From Dictyobacter arantiisoli (GTDB lineage Bacteria > Chloroflexota > Ktedonobacteria > Ktedonobacterales > Ktedonobacteraceae), in contig NZ_BIXY01000008.1 in NCBI RefSeq assembly GCF_008326305.1, positions 22,461 to 59,821 of the forward strand: a DNA stretch of 37,361 nt, given 5' to 3'. The position numbers and the translations under genes are program-made. Numbering within the stretch: the stretch's first letter is position 1; each line of letters begins with the position of its first letter. The notes under the pieces are model-generated. The model saw only the letters and a program-made list of their open reading frames with translations, ran no database searches and was not told the origin of the DNA. This document shows, piece by piece, positions 1-6,904 of this stretch.

Positions 1-133
1 CGAAGAACTTTTTCTCCACCACACATTAAAAAATGTTTGAGCACCGTAGGTGCGAAAAATTATGCACAGAGACCGTGGAGAGCATGGAAGTCCGACACAT
101 TCTTAATGATTTGAAGGCGTTCTTGCGCCAGAA

Positions 134-176
134 TAGCAAAAAGAAGAGATTCAGTGCGAATCCCTTCTTTTTGCTA
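134..176 (-). terminator. Rho-independent terminator of the MFS gene
   Basis: A near-perfect inverted repeat has arms at about 134-152 and 158-176. About 18 of 19 positions pair around a 5-base loop, with one A:C mismatch. Each arm has an A-rich or T-rich end, so on the minus strand the hairpin ends in a T-rich stretch just past the transporter stop codon, as expected for intrinsic termination. The symmetry could also stop transcription arriving on the plus strand from outside the window. The remaining bases 1-133 hold no gene that I can support. Confidence 0.75.
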
Positions 177-204
177 TTTATGATTTACTGTTTAGCTTGA
201 AGTT

Positions 205-1566
205 TTAGTTTGCTGGTAAAGCCACGTTCTCCTGGTCCACGGCGGCAAAGCGAGTTCCCCATATCCCAAGAGAGCCAGCAATGAATAAGGCAATGGGACA
301 GAAGGCTAGCAAGCTCAGACGTAAATCCTGGCCGGCGCTATTAAGTATGAAATGTTGGCCGTGGGTGGGGTCAATATATTTGGTCACGATTCCTATGATC
401 GATGGTGCAAATGCATCTCCGAAAAAGTGTGCAAGTACTAATGAAAGGGCGAGTGCTGAAGAGCGCATAGCCGGGGAGACAATCTGCTGTGTTGCTGCCG
501 CTGCGGGACCATTGTAGAGGTTGACGCAAAAGAGTGTCAGAAAGAGGAAAATGCTAAAAAGAAGAAAACTACTGCTCAACATGGCGATAGCAAAAAACAA
601 TGCACCCAGCAGGAAGCCAGCACCACAGATGAGAATATGGGCTCCTGCAAAACGTTTTTGCCAACTATCGGCTAGAATACCCCCGAGTACTGTTCCTGCA
701 ACCCCTGCTACGACCACCATTAAACCAGCGTAGAGACCAGCTGTGCCTGCGTCAAGATGAAAGGCATCCTTTTGTTGCAGATACGTTGGCATGAAGGTCA
801 CGGTCACACCGAGGAAGAAGAATGCGAAGACCTGCATTGCTGTCAACATGACAAAACTGCGAATATGGAGCAACTGGTGGATGCGCTTTATTGTCTCAAT
901 GCTTGCTTGCTTAAGAAGCTGGCGATTGAGACTCACTTTCTGGGTTTCAGTATCTTTTGTGGGGAACTTCCAGACAAGAAATCCTAGTAATAGACCAGGG
1001 ATACTACTGAACAAAAAGGCAAGGCGCCATCCATGTGGAAATGTACTGACTATCATGCCACCTAAAATGAAACCAGTCATCAACCCGACTGTGGTTCCTA
1101 CGTTCCACCAGCTTAAAACTTTTCCCCATTGAGAGGATGGAAAATGCTGACTCAGTAATGCTGTTCCAGCCGGATAGTAGCCTGCTTCTCCTATCCCAAG
1201 CAGCATACGCGTACAAAATAATGACAGAAAATTGTTTGCTAAGGCGGAGAAAACGGTACTTATACTCCATAGTATAGTACAAAAAGCAATCATACGCTTT
1301 TTGGAGAGGTTGTCTGCTAAAAAACCCAGTGGCAAGGTGAAAACGGTATAGACGATCAGAAAAGCTGACGCAATGAAACCAATACCATCTAAACCAAAAT
1401 GAAGTTCTTTCGCAACCGTGTTGGCTATACTGGAAAAAATATAACGATCCAGGTAATTAAGTAAATTAATGCTAAACATGACTCCAAAAATATACCAGGT
1501 AACACGTCGTGAGAGTGGTGATGCTTTTTCTGTCACCATCTTTGATGTTTGAAGTGTCTGTTCCAT
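205..1566 (-). CDS. Spinster-like MFS transporter, probable peptide or precursor exporter
   Basis: A 453-aa integral membrane protein of the major facilitator superfamily with about 12 hydrophobic segments. The N-terminal half has an N-Y-L-D-R-Y segment (residues 37-42), the loop 2-3 'motif A' G-F-L-A-D...KKR at 81-91, and R-M-L-L-G-I-G-E-A-G-Y-Y-P-A-G in TM4 (from residue 120). This combination is typical of Spinster/hexuronate-type MFS proteins. A soluble loop near 205-230 separates the two six-helix halves. The start is supported by an AAGGAAG ribosome site about 6 bases upstream on the minus strand. It is divergent from the LuxR regulator and ends in its own hairpin. Its location at the cluster edge suggests export of, or self-protection from, the NRPS product. 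The substrate cannot be read from sequence, and it could instead be an unrelated neighbour. Confidence 0.85.
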   Translation of the reverse strand: MEQTLQTSKMVTEKASPLSRRVTWYIFGVMFSINLLNYLDRYIFSSIANTVAKELHFGLDGIGFIASAFLIVYTVFTLPLGFLADNLSKKRMIAFCTILWSISTVFSALANNFLSLFCTRMLLGIGEAGYYPAGTALLSQHFPSSQWGKVLSWWNVGTTVGLMTGFILGGMIVSTFPHGWRLAFLFSSIPGLLLGFLVWKFPTKDTETQKVSLNRQLLKQASIETIKRIHQLLHIRSFVMLTAMQVFAFFFLGVTVTFMPTYLQQKDAFHLDAGTAGLYAGLMVVVAGVAGTVLGGILADSWQKRFAGAHILICGAGFLLGALFFAIAMLSSSFLLFSIFLFLTLFCVNLYNGPAAAATQQIVSPAMRSSALALSLVLAHFFGDAFAPSIIGIVTKYIDPTHGQHFILNSAGQDLRLSLLAFCPIALFIAGSLGIWGTRFAAVDQENVALPAN

Positions 1567-1836
1567 GCGGCTTCCTTTGCTATAACCAAAAAGAGGTAGG
1601 AATGGAGCGCCCCTTTTAAAACACGTCTTACATGAGCTGATGTGAGGATTGGTTAATCACAAAAGGAAGCAGGTCTAAGGAGGAATAAAGATGACACATT
1701 GACAAAAATAAATATTCAATAGCATTTATTTCTTTTACTAACCATTTATGCAGATACAGACAAAATAGCATATGAACATAGCCACTGTCAATTTTTTTGA
1801 ACGTATTCTGACCCTCTTTCTCTTAGAGATAAACTT

Positions 1837-1853
1837 GATACTTTTGAAACTTT
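1837..1853 (+). repeat. Direct repeat copy 1, candidate operator
   Basis: This is the first copy of the 17-mer GATACTTTTGAAACTTT. It lies 15 bases upstream of the -35 hexamer, a position usual for an activator site. The second copy begins 70 bases downstream. Both copies are preceded by AGAGAT a few bases upstream. Confidence 0.6.
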
Positions 1854-1868
1854 AAATACCAATTATAC

Positions 1869-1897
1869 TTGACAAACAATTGAGAATAATGTATATC
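1869..1897 (+). promoter_or_regulatory. Probable sigma70-type promoter of the LuxR-SbnB transcript
   Basis: A consensus -35 TTGACA at 1869-1874 is followed after 17 bases by TATATC at 1892-1897, which matches the -10 consensus at 4 of 6 positions. The likely transcription start is near 1904, about 48 bases before the LuxR start codon. The promoter is bracketed by two identical 17-bp repeats. Confidence 0.6.
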
Positions 1898-1906
1898 AAT
1901 AGAGAT

Positions 1907-1923
1907 GATACTTTTGAAACTTT
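1907..1923 (+). repeat. Direct repeat copy 2, candidate operator
   Basis: This is the second identical copy of GATACTTTTGAAACTTT. It starts 9 bases after the -10 hexamer, over the expected transcription start, a position usual for a repressor site or for looping with copy 1. A shorter TTTTGAAA continues the pattern at about 1921-1928. Confidence 0.6.
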
Positions 1924-1951
1924 TGAAAAAAATGACACCATGGAGGAGTAG

Positions 1952-2647
1952 ATGCATATAAGATCAACAGCAGGGAATTTTATGCCCACCCTTTCCACTC
2001 ACAATGAGATGAATATGACTTCTGATGTTCTCAATACATCTATTGATGATATCCATACCGTGATGCATATTCTCTCGTTAGGTCAAATTTTGTGCTATCA
2101 GATGAAAGGCGCTGTAACGCGGCTCTGCCAGGAGGTGCGCTATGTCACGAAGAATCGTGCACAACTTTCTTTGAAGAAGGAGAAGGAGCGCGATGCAAAA
2201 CTGCCAAATGATGTTGATCAAGTTGCTATGACTTTACCGGTTCAGTTTGGTCAGGCGGTGTATGGATCTTTACATATCTCTGTTGATCCATTTAATACGG
2301 AACAGCCTGCGCTTTCACTGGTCATTGCACAATTGCTTGCTCAGTCTTGTAGCTGGATGCTCTATACATTGGAGCAATCTACGTTTCTTCATAGTCAATG
2401 CCAGCATATAGATTATCAAGTTTATGAGCCATTGACTAAAAGAGAACTGGAGGTGTTGAAGCTGATGTTCCGCGGCTATGGGCAGGAGAAAATTGCTGCA
2501 GCATTGTGTATTGCTCCGGCTACTGTGAATAAGCATCGGCAGCATATCTATGAGCGCCTGGGCGTCCATAATGAGCGCGATGCCTTGCTTGCTGCTTACT
2601 ACATGGGGATTCTTTCACTTTTTGATGATTTGATGTTAAAAGAATAG
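1952..2647 (+). CDS. LuxR-family transcriptional regulator
   Basis: A 231-aa one-component regulator. The C-terminus (about 160-222) is a GerE/LuxR helix-turn-helix: LTKRELEVLKL (161-171), then I-A-A-A-L-C-I-A-P-A-T-V-N-K-H (181-195) as the recognition helix region. The N-terminal part (about 30-145) looks like a compact sensory domain, possibly GAF-like, but shows no recognisable ligand motif. There is no receiver-type phosphoacceptor pattern. GGAGG at 1942-1946 lies 5 bases before the ATG. It is followed after 17 bases by the SbnB-like gene with its own AGGAG, so the two are probably co-transcribed. The likely targets are this cluster and its own promoter, where the two 17-bp repeats lie. 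That link is inference. Confidence 0.85.
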   Translation: MHIRSTAGNFMPTLSTHNEMNMTSDVLNTSIDDIHTVMHILSLGQILCYQMKGAVTRLCQEVRYVTKNRAQLSLKKEKERDAKLPNDVDQVAMTLPVQFGQAVYGSLHISVDPFNTEQPALSLVIAQLLAQSCSWMLYTLEQSTFLHSQCQHIDYQVYEPLTKRELEVLKLMFRGYGQEKIAAALCIAPATVNKHRQHIYERLGVHNERDALLAAYYMGILSLFDDLMLKE

Positions 2648-2664
2648 CAGGAGAATAGATAATT

Positions 2665-3735
2665 ATGGATGCTTCGAGCATAAATGTATCTCAACATTCG
2701 TCATTTCTGTACCTGAGCCGTGTGGATGTAGTGAAGGCCAGTCAGTCTGTAGATAGTGTCGAGGTGATGCGCCAGGTTTTTGGCTTGCATGCGTCTCACG
2801 AAACGCTTTTGCCGGATGAGGCTTATCTGGGTTGGCAAAATCAGAAACAGGAGAGTTTACGTAGCTTAAATATGCCGAGCTATCTTGGCGGTGATCTGGA
2901 TATTGCTGGTACGAAGATTATTAATAGTAATCCAGGCAATCCTCAGCGTAATCTTCCTCGCGCCAGTGGCGTCACACTGTTGTTTGATACGCTGACTGCT
3001 CGCATTCAATGTATTATGGAGGCGGCATACATTTCTAGTTTGCGTACGGCCAGCGTTTCTGCTCTGTCTGTAGAGCTCTGTCAGGGCCCAAAGGAGATTA
3101 CGACGTTGGCTGTAATCGGCGCTGGTGTGCTGGCTGAGGCTCATATTGCGCTCTTCATTCAGCGTCTAGCACGGCTCCGTCGCGTCTTGATGTTTGATTT
3201 TGTTCTTGAACGTATGCAGGCTTGTTATGAGAATCTTCTTCCTCTTTTGCAGCAATATAATGTTCAAATGTCTTTCGCGGAGAGCGCACAGCAAGCAGTT
3301 GAGCAAGCAGAATTAGTTGTGCCAGCCACAACCACCACCACAGGCTATATTCAGTACAATTGGCTCAATCCTGGAACAATCCTGATCAATGTTTCATTAG
3401 ATGATGTGTTGCCCGAAGTGGTGTTTCGGGCGGACAAAGTTATCGTTGATGATTGGACACTGGTGAAGAATGATCCTCGCCGTCTGATTGGACGCATGTA
3501 TCGTGCGGGCCAGATTATCGCTCCTGATGATGCTGAAACTATCATTGAAGCGGGACAGCGCAAAATAGATGCCCAGATAGGTGATCTTGTGCTTGGGACG
3601 CGTAAAGGACGTGAACGAGCTGAAGATATTATTCTGGTGAATCCCTTTGGGTTGTCTATCGAAGATATTGGCCTGGCATCTCATATCTATCAGCGTGCAC
3701 AGGCATTGGGTCTTGGCACACATCTGGATTATTAG
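2665..3735 (+). CDS. sbnB: SbnB-like N-(2-amino-2-carboxyethyl)-L-glutamate dehydrogenase (2,3-diaminopropionate biosynthesis)
   Basis: A 356-aa member of the ornithine cyclodeaminase/mu-crystallin family. It has the substrate-side segment A-G-T-K-I-I-N-S-N-P-G-N (81-92) with the conserved Lys84 and a Rossmann NAD loop A-V-I-G-A-G-V-L-A (149-157). In the known pathway SbnA joins O-phospho-L-serine with glutamate and SbnB oxidatively cleaves the product to L-2,3-diaminopropionate (Dap) and 2-oxoglutarate. The SbnB assignment rather than a true cyclodeaminase rests on the start of the protein (long N-terminal extension), the PSYLGG...AGTK arrangement, and the presence of an SbnA-like partner at 5580-6563 in the same NRPS cluster. 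The gene pair is split here by the thioesterase and PPTase genes. A hairpin with a T-run follows the stop codon. Confidence 0.82.
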   Translation: MDASSINVSQHSSFLYLSRVDVVKASQSVDSVEVMRQVFGLHASHETLLPDEAYLGWQNQKQESLRSLNMPSYLGGDLDIAGTKIINSNPGNPQRNLPRASGVTLLFDTLTARIQCIMEAAYISSLRTASVSALSVELCQGPKEITTLAVIGAGVLAEAHIALFIQRLARLRRVLMFDFVLERMQACYENLLPLLQQYNVQMSFAESAQQAVEQAELVVPATTTTTGYIQYNWLNPGTILINVSLDDVLPEVVFRADKVIVDDWTLVKNDPRRLIGRMYRAGQIIAPDDAETIIEAGQRKIDAQIGDLVLGTRKGRERAEDIILVNPFGLSIEDIGLASHIYQRAQALGLGTHLDY

Positions 3736-3780
3736 CTTTCTCGACCTTTTGCCCGTTGCATCTATTGCTTTTCCTTTTTT

Positions 3781-3820
3781 AAACCTTTTTGCCTTGCCGC
3801 AAAAGGTTTTTTTCTTTTTC
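3781..3820 (+). terminator. Intrinsic terminator-like hairpin after the SbnB-like gene
   Basis: AACCTTTTTGC and GCAAAAGGTT pair around a short CTTGCC loop with one bulged T. They are followed immediately by a run of about seven T, a C and five more T. This is a good intrinsic terminator, located 46 bases after the SbnB stop and about 160 bases before the thioesterase start. It implies full or partial separation of the LuxR-SbnB transcript from the downstream genes. Confidence 0.7.
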
Positions 3821-3980
3821 CCGGTCTAACACTTCCGCTAACGCTTCATCTAACGTCACGTCCGCTATCATGAGAGCAACGATATATGATCTCATCCTTG
3901 GTCAAGGATAGATGCCTGCGGAACATGAGCAGTTTTTGTGGGTCAGAACAAATGACCTGTAGTAATGAAAGGCGGGCTCT
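3821..3980 (+). promoter_or_regulatory. Leader region of the thioesterase-PPTase-SbnA-carrier operon
   Basis: Behind the terminator there should be a promoter for the next operon, but I see no convincing -35/-10 pair. Visible structures are the hairpin TCCTTG-GT-CAAGGA (3895-3908), arms ATGAGA/TCTCAT just upstream of it, and a small inverted repeat GGTCA-7-TGACC (3941-3957). The ribosome site GAAAGG (3967-3972) lies 8 bases before the thioesterase ATG. Confidence 0.35.
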
Positions 3981-4784
3981 ATGTCATCTCAGCCGAATAA
4001 TAAATCGTGGCTCTTTTTTTCGCAACAACCGCGGCACGATACACGTGTTCGCCTGTTCTGTTTGCCATATGCGGGAGGAGGTGCTTCTATCTATAACCGC
4101 TGGGCAGAGGAGCTTCCTACACAGATTGAACTCTGTGCCTTGCAACTCCCTGGACGGGAAAACCGTTTTGTAGAGCGTCCCTTTACGAATCTTAATCAGG
4201 TGGTGGAAACTTTGCTACCTATTATCAAGCCATACCTGGATGTTCCGTTTGCGTTCTTTGGTCATAGCATGGGCTCTTTAATTAGTTTTGAGCTTACCCG
4301 GGCTATCCGCAATGAATACTCCTGGGAGCCAGCGTGTCTTTTTGTTTCCGGTCATCGTGCCCCGCATGTACCGCGCGAACGTAAAATCTTACATACGTTG
4401 CCGACACCTGATTTTATTCGTGAGGTACGCAAACTGAATGGGACACCAGAGGAGTTGCTACAGAGCTCTGAACTATTGGAATTATTCCTGCCTCTTTTAC
4501 GTGCGGATTTTGAGCTCTGCGAGACCTACTCCTATAAGATGCAGGCGCAACTCACATGTCCTATTGTTGCCTTTGGGGGTTTACAGGATGAAGATGTACC
4601 ACGTGATGCACTTGGCGCCTGGCATGAACAAACATCTGCCCACTTTTGTCGACGCCTTTTCCATGGTGATCATTTTTTTCTGCACCAACATCGACGGCAT
4701 CTCACCAAATTTATTGCCCAGAGGCTTCTACACCAGAATACAACCTGTCAGAGTTGTGGGATTGAGCGGGGAATTGCATCATGA
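3981..4784 (+). CDS. Type II (editing) thioesterase
   Basis: A 267-aa alpha/beta-hydrolase of the external NRPS/PKS thioesterase family, which removes misacylated or acetylated units from carrier domains. It begins with the family hallmark L-F-C-L-P-Y-A-G-G-G-A (25-35). The nucleophile elbow is G-H-S-M-G-S with Ser96. The acid is probably Asp203 in G-G-L-Q-D-E-D, and the catalytic His is His231 in G-D-H-F-F-L. Length and motif order are typical of the family. The 3' end overlaps the PPTase start by four bases (ATGA at 4781-4784), so the two are translationally coupled. It serves the NRPS in trans and is not the chain-releasing domain, which must lie outside this window. Confidence 0.92.
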   Translation: MSSQPNNKSWLFFSQQPRHDTRVRLFCLPYAGGGASIYNRWAEELPTQIELCALQLPGRENRFVERPFTNLNQVVETLLPIIKPYLDVPFAFFGHSMGSLISFELTRAIRNEYSWEPACLFVSGHRAPHVPRERKILHTLPTPDFIREVRKLNGTPEELLQSSELLELFLPLLRADFELCETYSYKMQAQLTCPIVAFGGLQDEDVPRDALGAWHEQTSAHFCRRLFHGDHFFLHQHRRHLTKFIAQRLLHQNTTCQSCGIERGIAS

Positions 4785-5572
4785 TTCCTTCTCTTTCTCA
4801 GGATCTCTGGCGCTCGCCTCCTGCTTTCCTGCAATTAGCAGAGAATGTGATTCATCTCTGGTATGCGCCACTTGAGCAGCCCAAATCTGTGGTCGAGCAA
4901 CTTTATCAGACCCTTTCGACTGAGGAGCGTGCTCGCGCTAAGCGTTTCTATTTTGAGCGGGATCGCCAGCACTTTATTGTTGGTCGCGCAGTATTGCGAA
5001 ATGTGCTTGGACGTTATATTAGTCTTGAGCCACAGCACCTGCAATTTTGTTATGGGGCGCATGGCAAACCTGCGCTTTTACAGTTGCGGGGTAATGACAT
5101 TCTTCATTTTAACGTTTCACATTCCAATGGCATCGCCTTGTATGCCATTGCTCTCAACCGTGAATTGGGGGTGGATGTCGAATATATACGCTATCTCGCT
5201 GATGCTGACCAGATTGCGGATAGCTTTTTCTCTCTCTCTGAACGCAAAGCGTTGCGTTCTCTTACAACTGAGGATGTCCGTATAGAGGCCTTTTTCTGCT
5301 GTTGGACACGGAAAGAGGCGTATGTTAAAGCCCTTGGGAATGGCTTATCGCAGCCCCTGGATCAGTTTGATGTTTCTCTCCTCCCGGGAGACGATGCTGA
5401 ACTGCTGGCAGTACAGGGAAAACCTGAGGAGATCCAGCGCTGGAAATTACATGCTATTTCTCTGCCTTCTCCCTATGAGAGGCAATATAAGGCTGCACTT
5501 GTTGTGGAATGTAATCCATCAAAAGAAGCGCTTCCGATTCAAGCATGGCAGTGGCAAGCAGAAGGAGAATAA
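4781..5572 (+). CDS. Sfp-type 4'-phosphopantetheinyl transferase
   Basis: A 263-aa enzyme that transfers phosphopantetheine from coenzyme A to the conserved Ser of carrier domains, turning apo-NRPS into the active holo form. The two family signatures are present: G-V-D-V-E (130-134), with magnesium ligands Asp132 and Glu134, and W-T-R-K-E-A-Y-V-K-A-L-G (175-186). N-V-S-H-S (111-115) precedes them, as in Sfp. The length is that of the Sfp/EntD class rather than the short AcpS class. It is coupled by ATGA overlap to the thioesterase and followed 7 bases later by the SbnA-like start. The obvious partners are the carrier domains of NRPS1 and NRPS2 and the free carrier protein at 6641-6904. Confidence 0.93.
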   Translation: MIPSLSQDLWRSPPAFLQLAENVIHLWYAPLEQPKSVVEQLYQTLSTEERARAKRFYFERDRQHFIVGRAVLRNVLGRYISLEPQHLQFCYGAHGKPALLQLRGNDILHFNVSHSNGIALYAIALNRELGVDVEYIRYLADADQIADSFFSLSERKALRSLTTEDVRIEAFFCCWTRKEAYVKALGNGLSQPLDQFDVSLLPGDDAELLAVQGKPEEIQRWKLHAISLPSPYERQYKAALVVECNPSKEALPIQAWQWQAEGE

Positions 5573-5579
5573 TATATCT

Positions 5580-6563
5580 ATGATTTATTCCTCAATTACT
5601 CAGTGTGTGGGTACAACACCCATGGTTTATCTTGATCGATTGTTTCCATCGCCCGATTTGAGCGTAATCGCCAAGTTAGAGTTTTTGAATCCCGGAGGAA
5701 GTATCAAGGATCGTCCAGCTCGTTTCATTATCGAGCAAGGATTACGCGATAAGACGATTACAAACTCTACTCATATTATTGAGAGCACCTCAGGCAATCT
5801 GGGCATTGCGTTGTCGATGGTTGCTCGTTCCTATGGTCTGAATTTGACCTGTGTGGTGGACCCTAAGATTTCTCCCACGAACTTGAAAATTCTGCGTTTA
5901 ATGGGCGCAAATATCGATATGGTTCAGACGAAAGATGATCAAGGGGGCTACTTAAAAACTCGTATTGCTCGCGTTAAGCAGTTACTGCAAACGACTCCTG
6001 ATGGCTATTGGATCAACCAGTATGCGAACCAGTTGAACTGGCAGGCTCATTATTATGGTACTGGCGAAGAGATGGTGGCAGAGTTGGATGCTCCGGTCGA
6101 TTGTGTGATGATCGCTGTCAGCACAACCGGTACAATTCTTGGGATCGCTCGCCGTCTGCGCAAAGCTTTTCCCAACATTTGTGTGATTGCGGTTGATGCG
6201 GTTGGCTCCATTATCTTTGGCCAGAATTCTGGTCCACGTGAGATTCCTGGTATCGGTTCGAGTCGTGTGCCGGAACTCCTCTGTCGCGATGAGATTGATG
6301 AGGTTGTCCATGTCAATGACTATGAGGCTGCAATGGGTTGTCGTACCCTGCTGGCTCACGAAGGGATTTTTGCGGGCGGCTCTTCTGGCGCTGTGATTGC
6401 GGCCCTCTATAAGCTCCTTCCCACTTTCCCTCCTATGTATCGCGTGATGACTGTTCTGCCGGATCGCGGCGAGCGCTATCTGGATCTTGTTTACAACGAT
6501 CAGTGGCTTGAGCAGGTCTACCAAAAAGTTCAGTCCTCGAAATTAGAGGTTGCGCTTATTTAG
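5580..6563 (+). CDS. sbnA: SbnA-like PLP-dependent N-(2-amino-2-carboxyethyl)-L-glutamate synthase
   Basis: A 327-aa member of the cysteine synthase (fold type II PLP) family. The PLP lysine is Lys43 in N-P-G-G-S-I-K-D-R, the substrate loop is S-T-S-G-N-L-G (69-75), and the phosphate loop is S-T-T-G-T (181-185). In the Sbn pathway this enzyme condenses O-phosphoserine with glutamate, and SbnB then releases Dap. The frame is open further upstream to 5322, but that part overlaps the PPTase and does not resemble the family. The ATG at 5580, 12 bases after GGAG, matches the family N-terminus (I-T-Q-C-V-G-T-T-P-M). An ordinary cysteine synthase is possible, but the SbnB-like partner in the cluster favours Dap synthesis. 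Confidence 0.85.
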   Translation: MIYSSITQCVGTTPMVYLDRLFPSPDLSVIAKLEFLNPGGSIKDRPARFIIEQGLRDKTITNSTHIIESTSGNLGIALSMVARSYGLNLTCVVDPKISPTNLKILRLMGANIDMVQTKDDQGGYLKTRIARVKQLLQTTPDGYWINQYANQLNWQAHYYGTGEEMVAELDAPVDCVMIAVSTTGTILGIARRLRKAFPNICVIAVDAVGSIIFGQNSGPREIPGIGSSRVPELLCRDEIDEVVHVNDYEAAMGCRTLLAHEGIFAGGSSGAVIAALYKLLPTFPPMYRVMTVLPDRGERYLDLVYNDQWLEQVYQKVQSSKLEVALI

Positions 6564-6573
6564 TGCTTCCCTG

Positions 6574-6610
6574 GCTGCTGATAAGCGCCATGGACAAACT
6601 GATCAGCAGC
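6574..6610 (+). promoter_or_regulatory. Intercistronic stem-loop before the carrier protein gene
   Basis: A perfect 9-bp inverted repeat GCTGCTGAT (6574-6582) / ATCAGCAGC (6602-6610) flanks a 19-base loop in the 77-base gap between the SbnA-like and carrier genes. No T-run follows. A processing or stabilising hairpin is therefore more likely than a terminator, and it may set a different expression level for the carrier protein. Confidence 0.5.
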
Positions 6611-6640
6611 TCCTAATCACCAAGAAAGTAGGGGTATAAC

Positions 6641-6904
6641 ATGGATAGAGCACTGGTACTCAGACAGGTCAAAGATTACTTTACTGGTCGTGTTCTCGAT
6701 GATATCGATGAGGATTTGGATGAATATACACCGCTATTAGATTGGGGCTTTATTAATTCGCTGGAGATTGCTCAGCTCGTGGCTTTTATCCATGTAACGT
6801 ATGGCCTGGATGTCCCCCCTGAAAAGATGGTGCCAGCGGTGTTCCAAAACTTACAGACCATTACACAAATGATTATGGAAATACCTTTGCCAGTGGTACA
6901 TTAG
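6641..6904 (+). CDS. Free-standing acyl/peptidyl carrier protein
   Basis: An 87-aa acidic helical protein with the carrier-protein fold. The phosphopantetheine site is G-F-I-N-S-L-E-I, with Ser40 as attachment point. Asn replaces the Asp of the common D-S-L motif. It starts at ATG 6641 after a TAGGGG ribosome site. No dedicated adenylating enzyme accompanies it in the window, so its cargo is unknown. It could shuttle an amino acid, such as Dap, or an acyl starter to the synthetase. Discrete carriers of this type often work with an AMP-ligase or an NRPS A domain in trans. Its last 32 bases overlap the 3' end of the minus-strand regulator. Confidence 0.85.
   Translation: MDRALVLRQVKDYFTGRVLDDIDEDLDEYTPLLDWGFINSLEIAQLVAFIHVTYGLDVPPEKMVPAVFQNLQTITQMIMEIPLPVVH

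Larger units (their letters stand above)
1567..1951. promoter_or_regulatory. Divergent intergenic control region, MFS / LuxR
   Basis: These 385 AT-rich bases contain no gene. They must carry the 5' signals of both the minus-strand transporter and the plus-strand regulator. An imperfect hairpin (arms 1589-1596 and 1610-1617, 7 of 8 pairs) lies in the transporter leader. A TTGACA hexamer at about 1699-1705 may be a further promoter element, but no good -10 accompanies it. The best promoter and two direct repeats lie at 1837-1923 and are listed separately. Confidence 0.55.

Noticed and set aside
33-200. Short plus-strand reading frame of about 55 codons at the window start
   Set aside because: It runs through the terminator hairpin, has no clear ribosome site and resembles no family I know. 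It is most likely chance.
2665-3735. Ornithine cyclodeaminase giving proline
   Set aside because: It is possible by family, but the SbnA-like partner and the NRPS context favour the Dap pathway.
3981-4784. Thioesterase as the chain-release enzyme
   Set aside because: It is a discrete type II enzyme by its N-terminal L-F-C-L-P-Y-A-G-G-G motif. Release is expected at the end of the assembly line beyond the window.
5322-5579. Upstream extension of the SbnA-like frame
   Set aside because: It overlaps the PPTase gene in another frame and has no cysteine-synthase-like sequence; the ATG at 5580 fits the family start.
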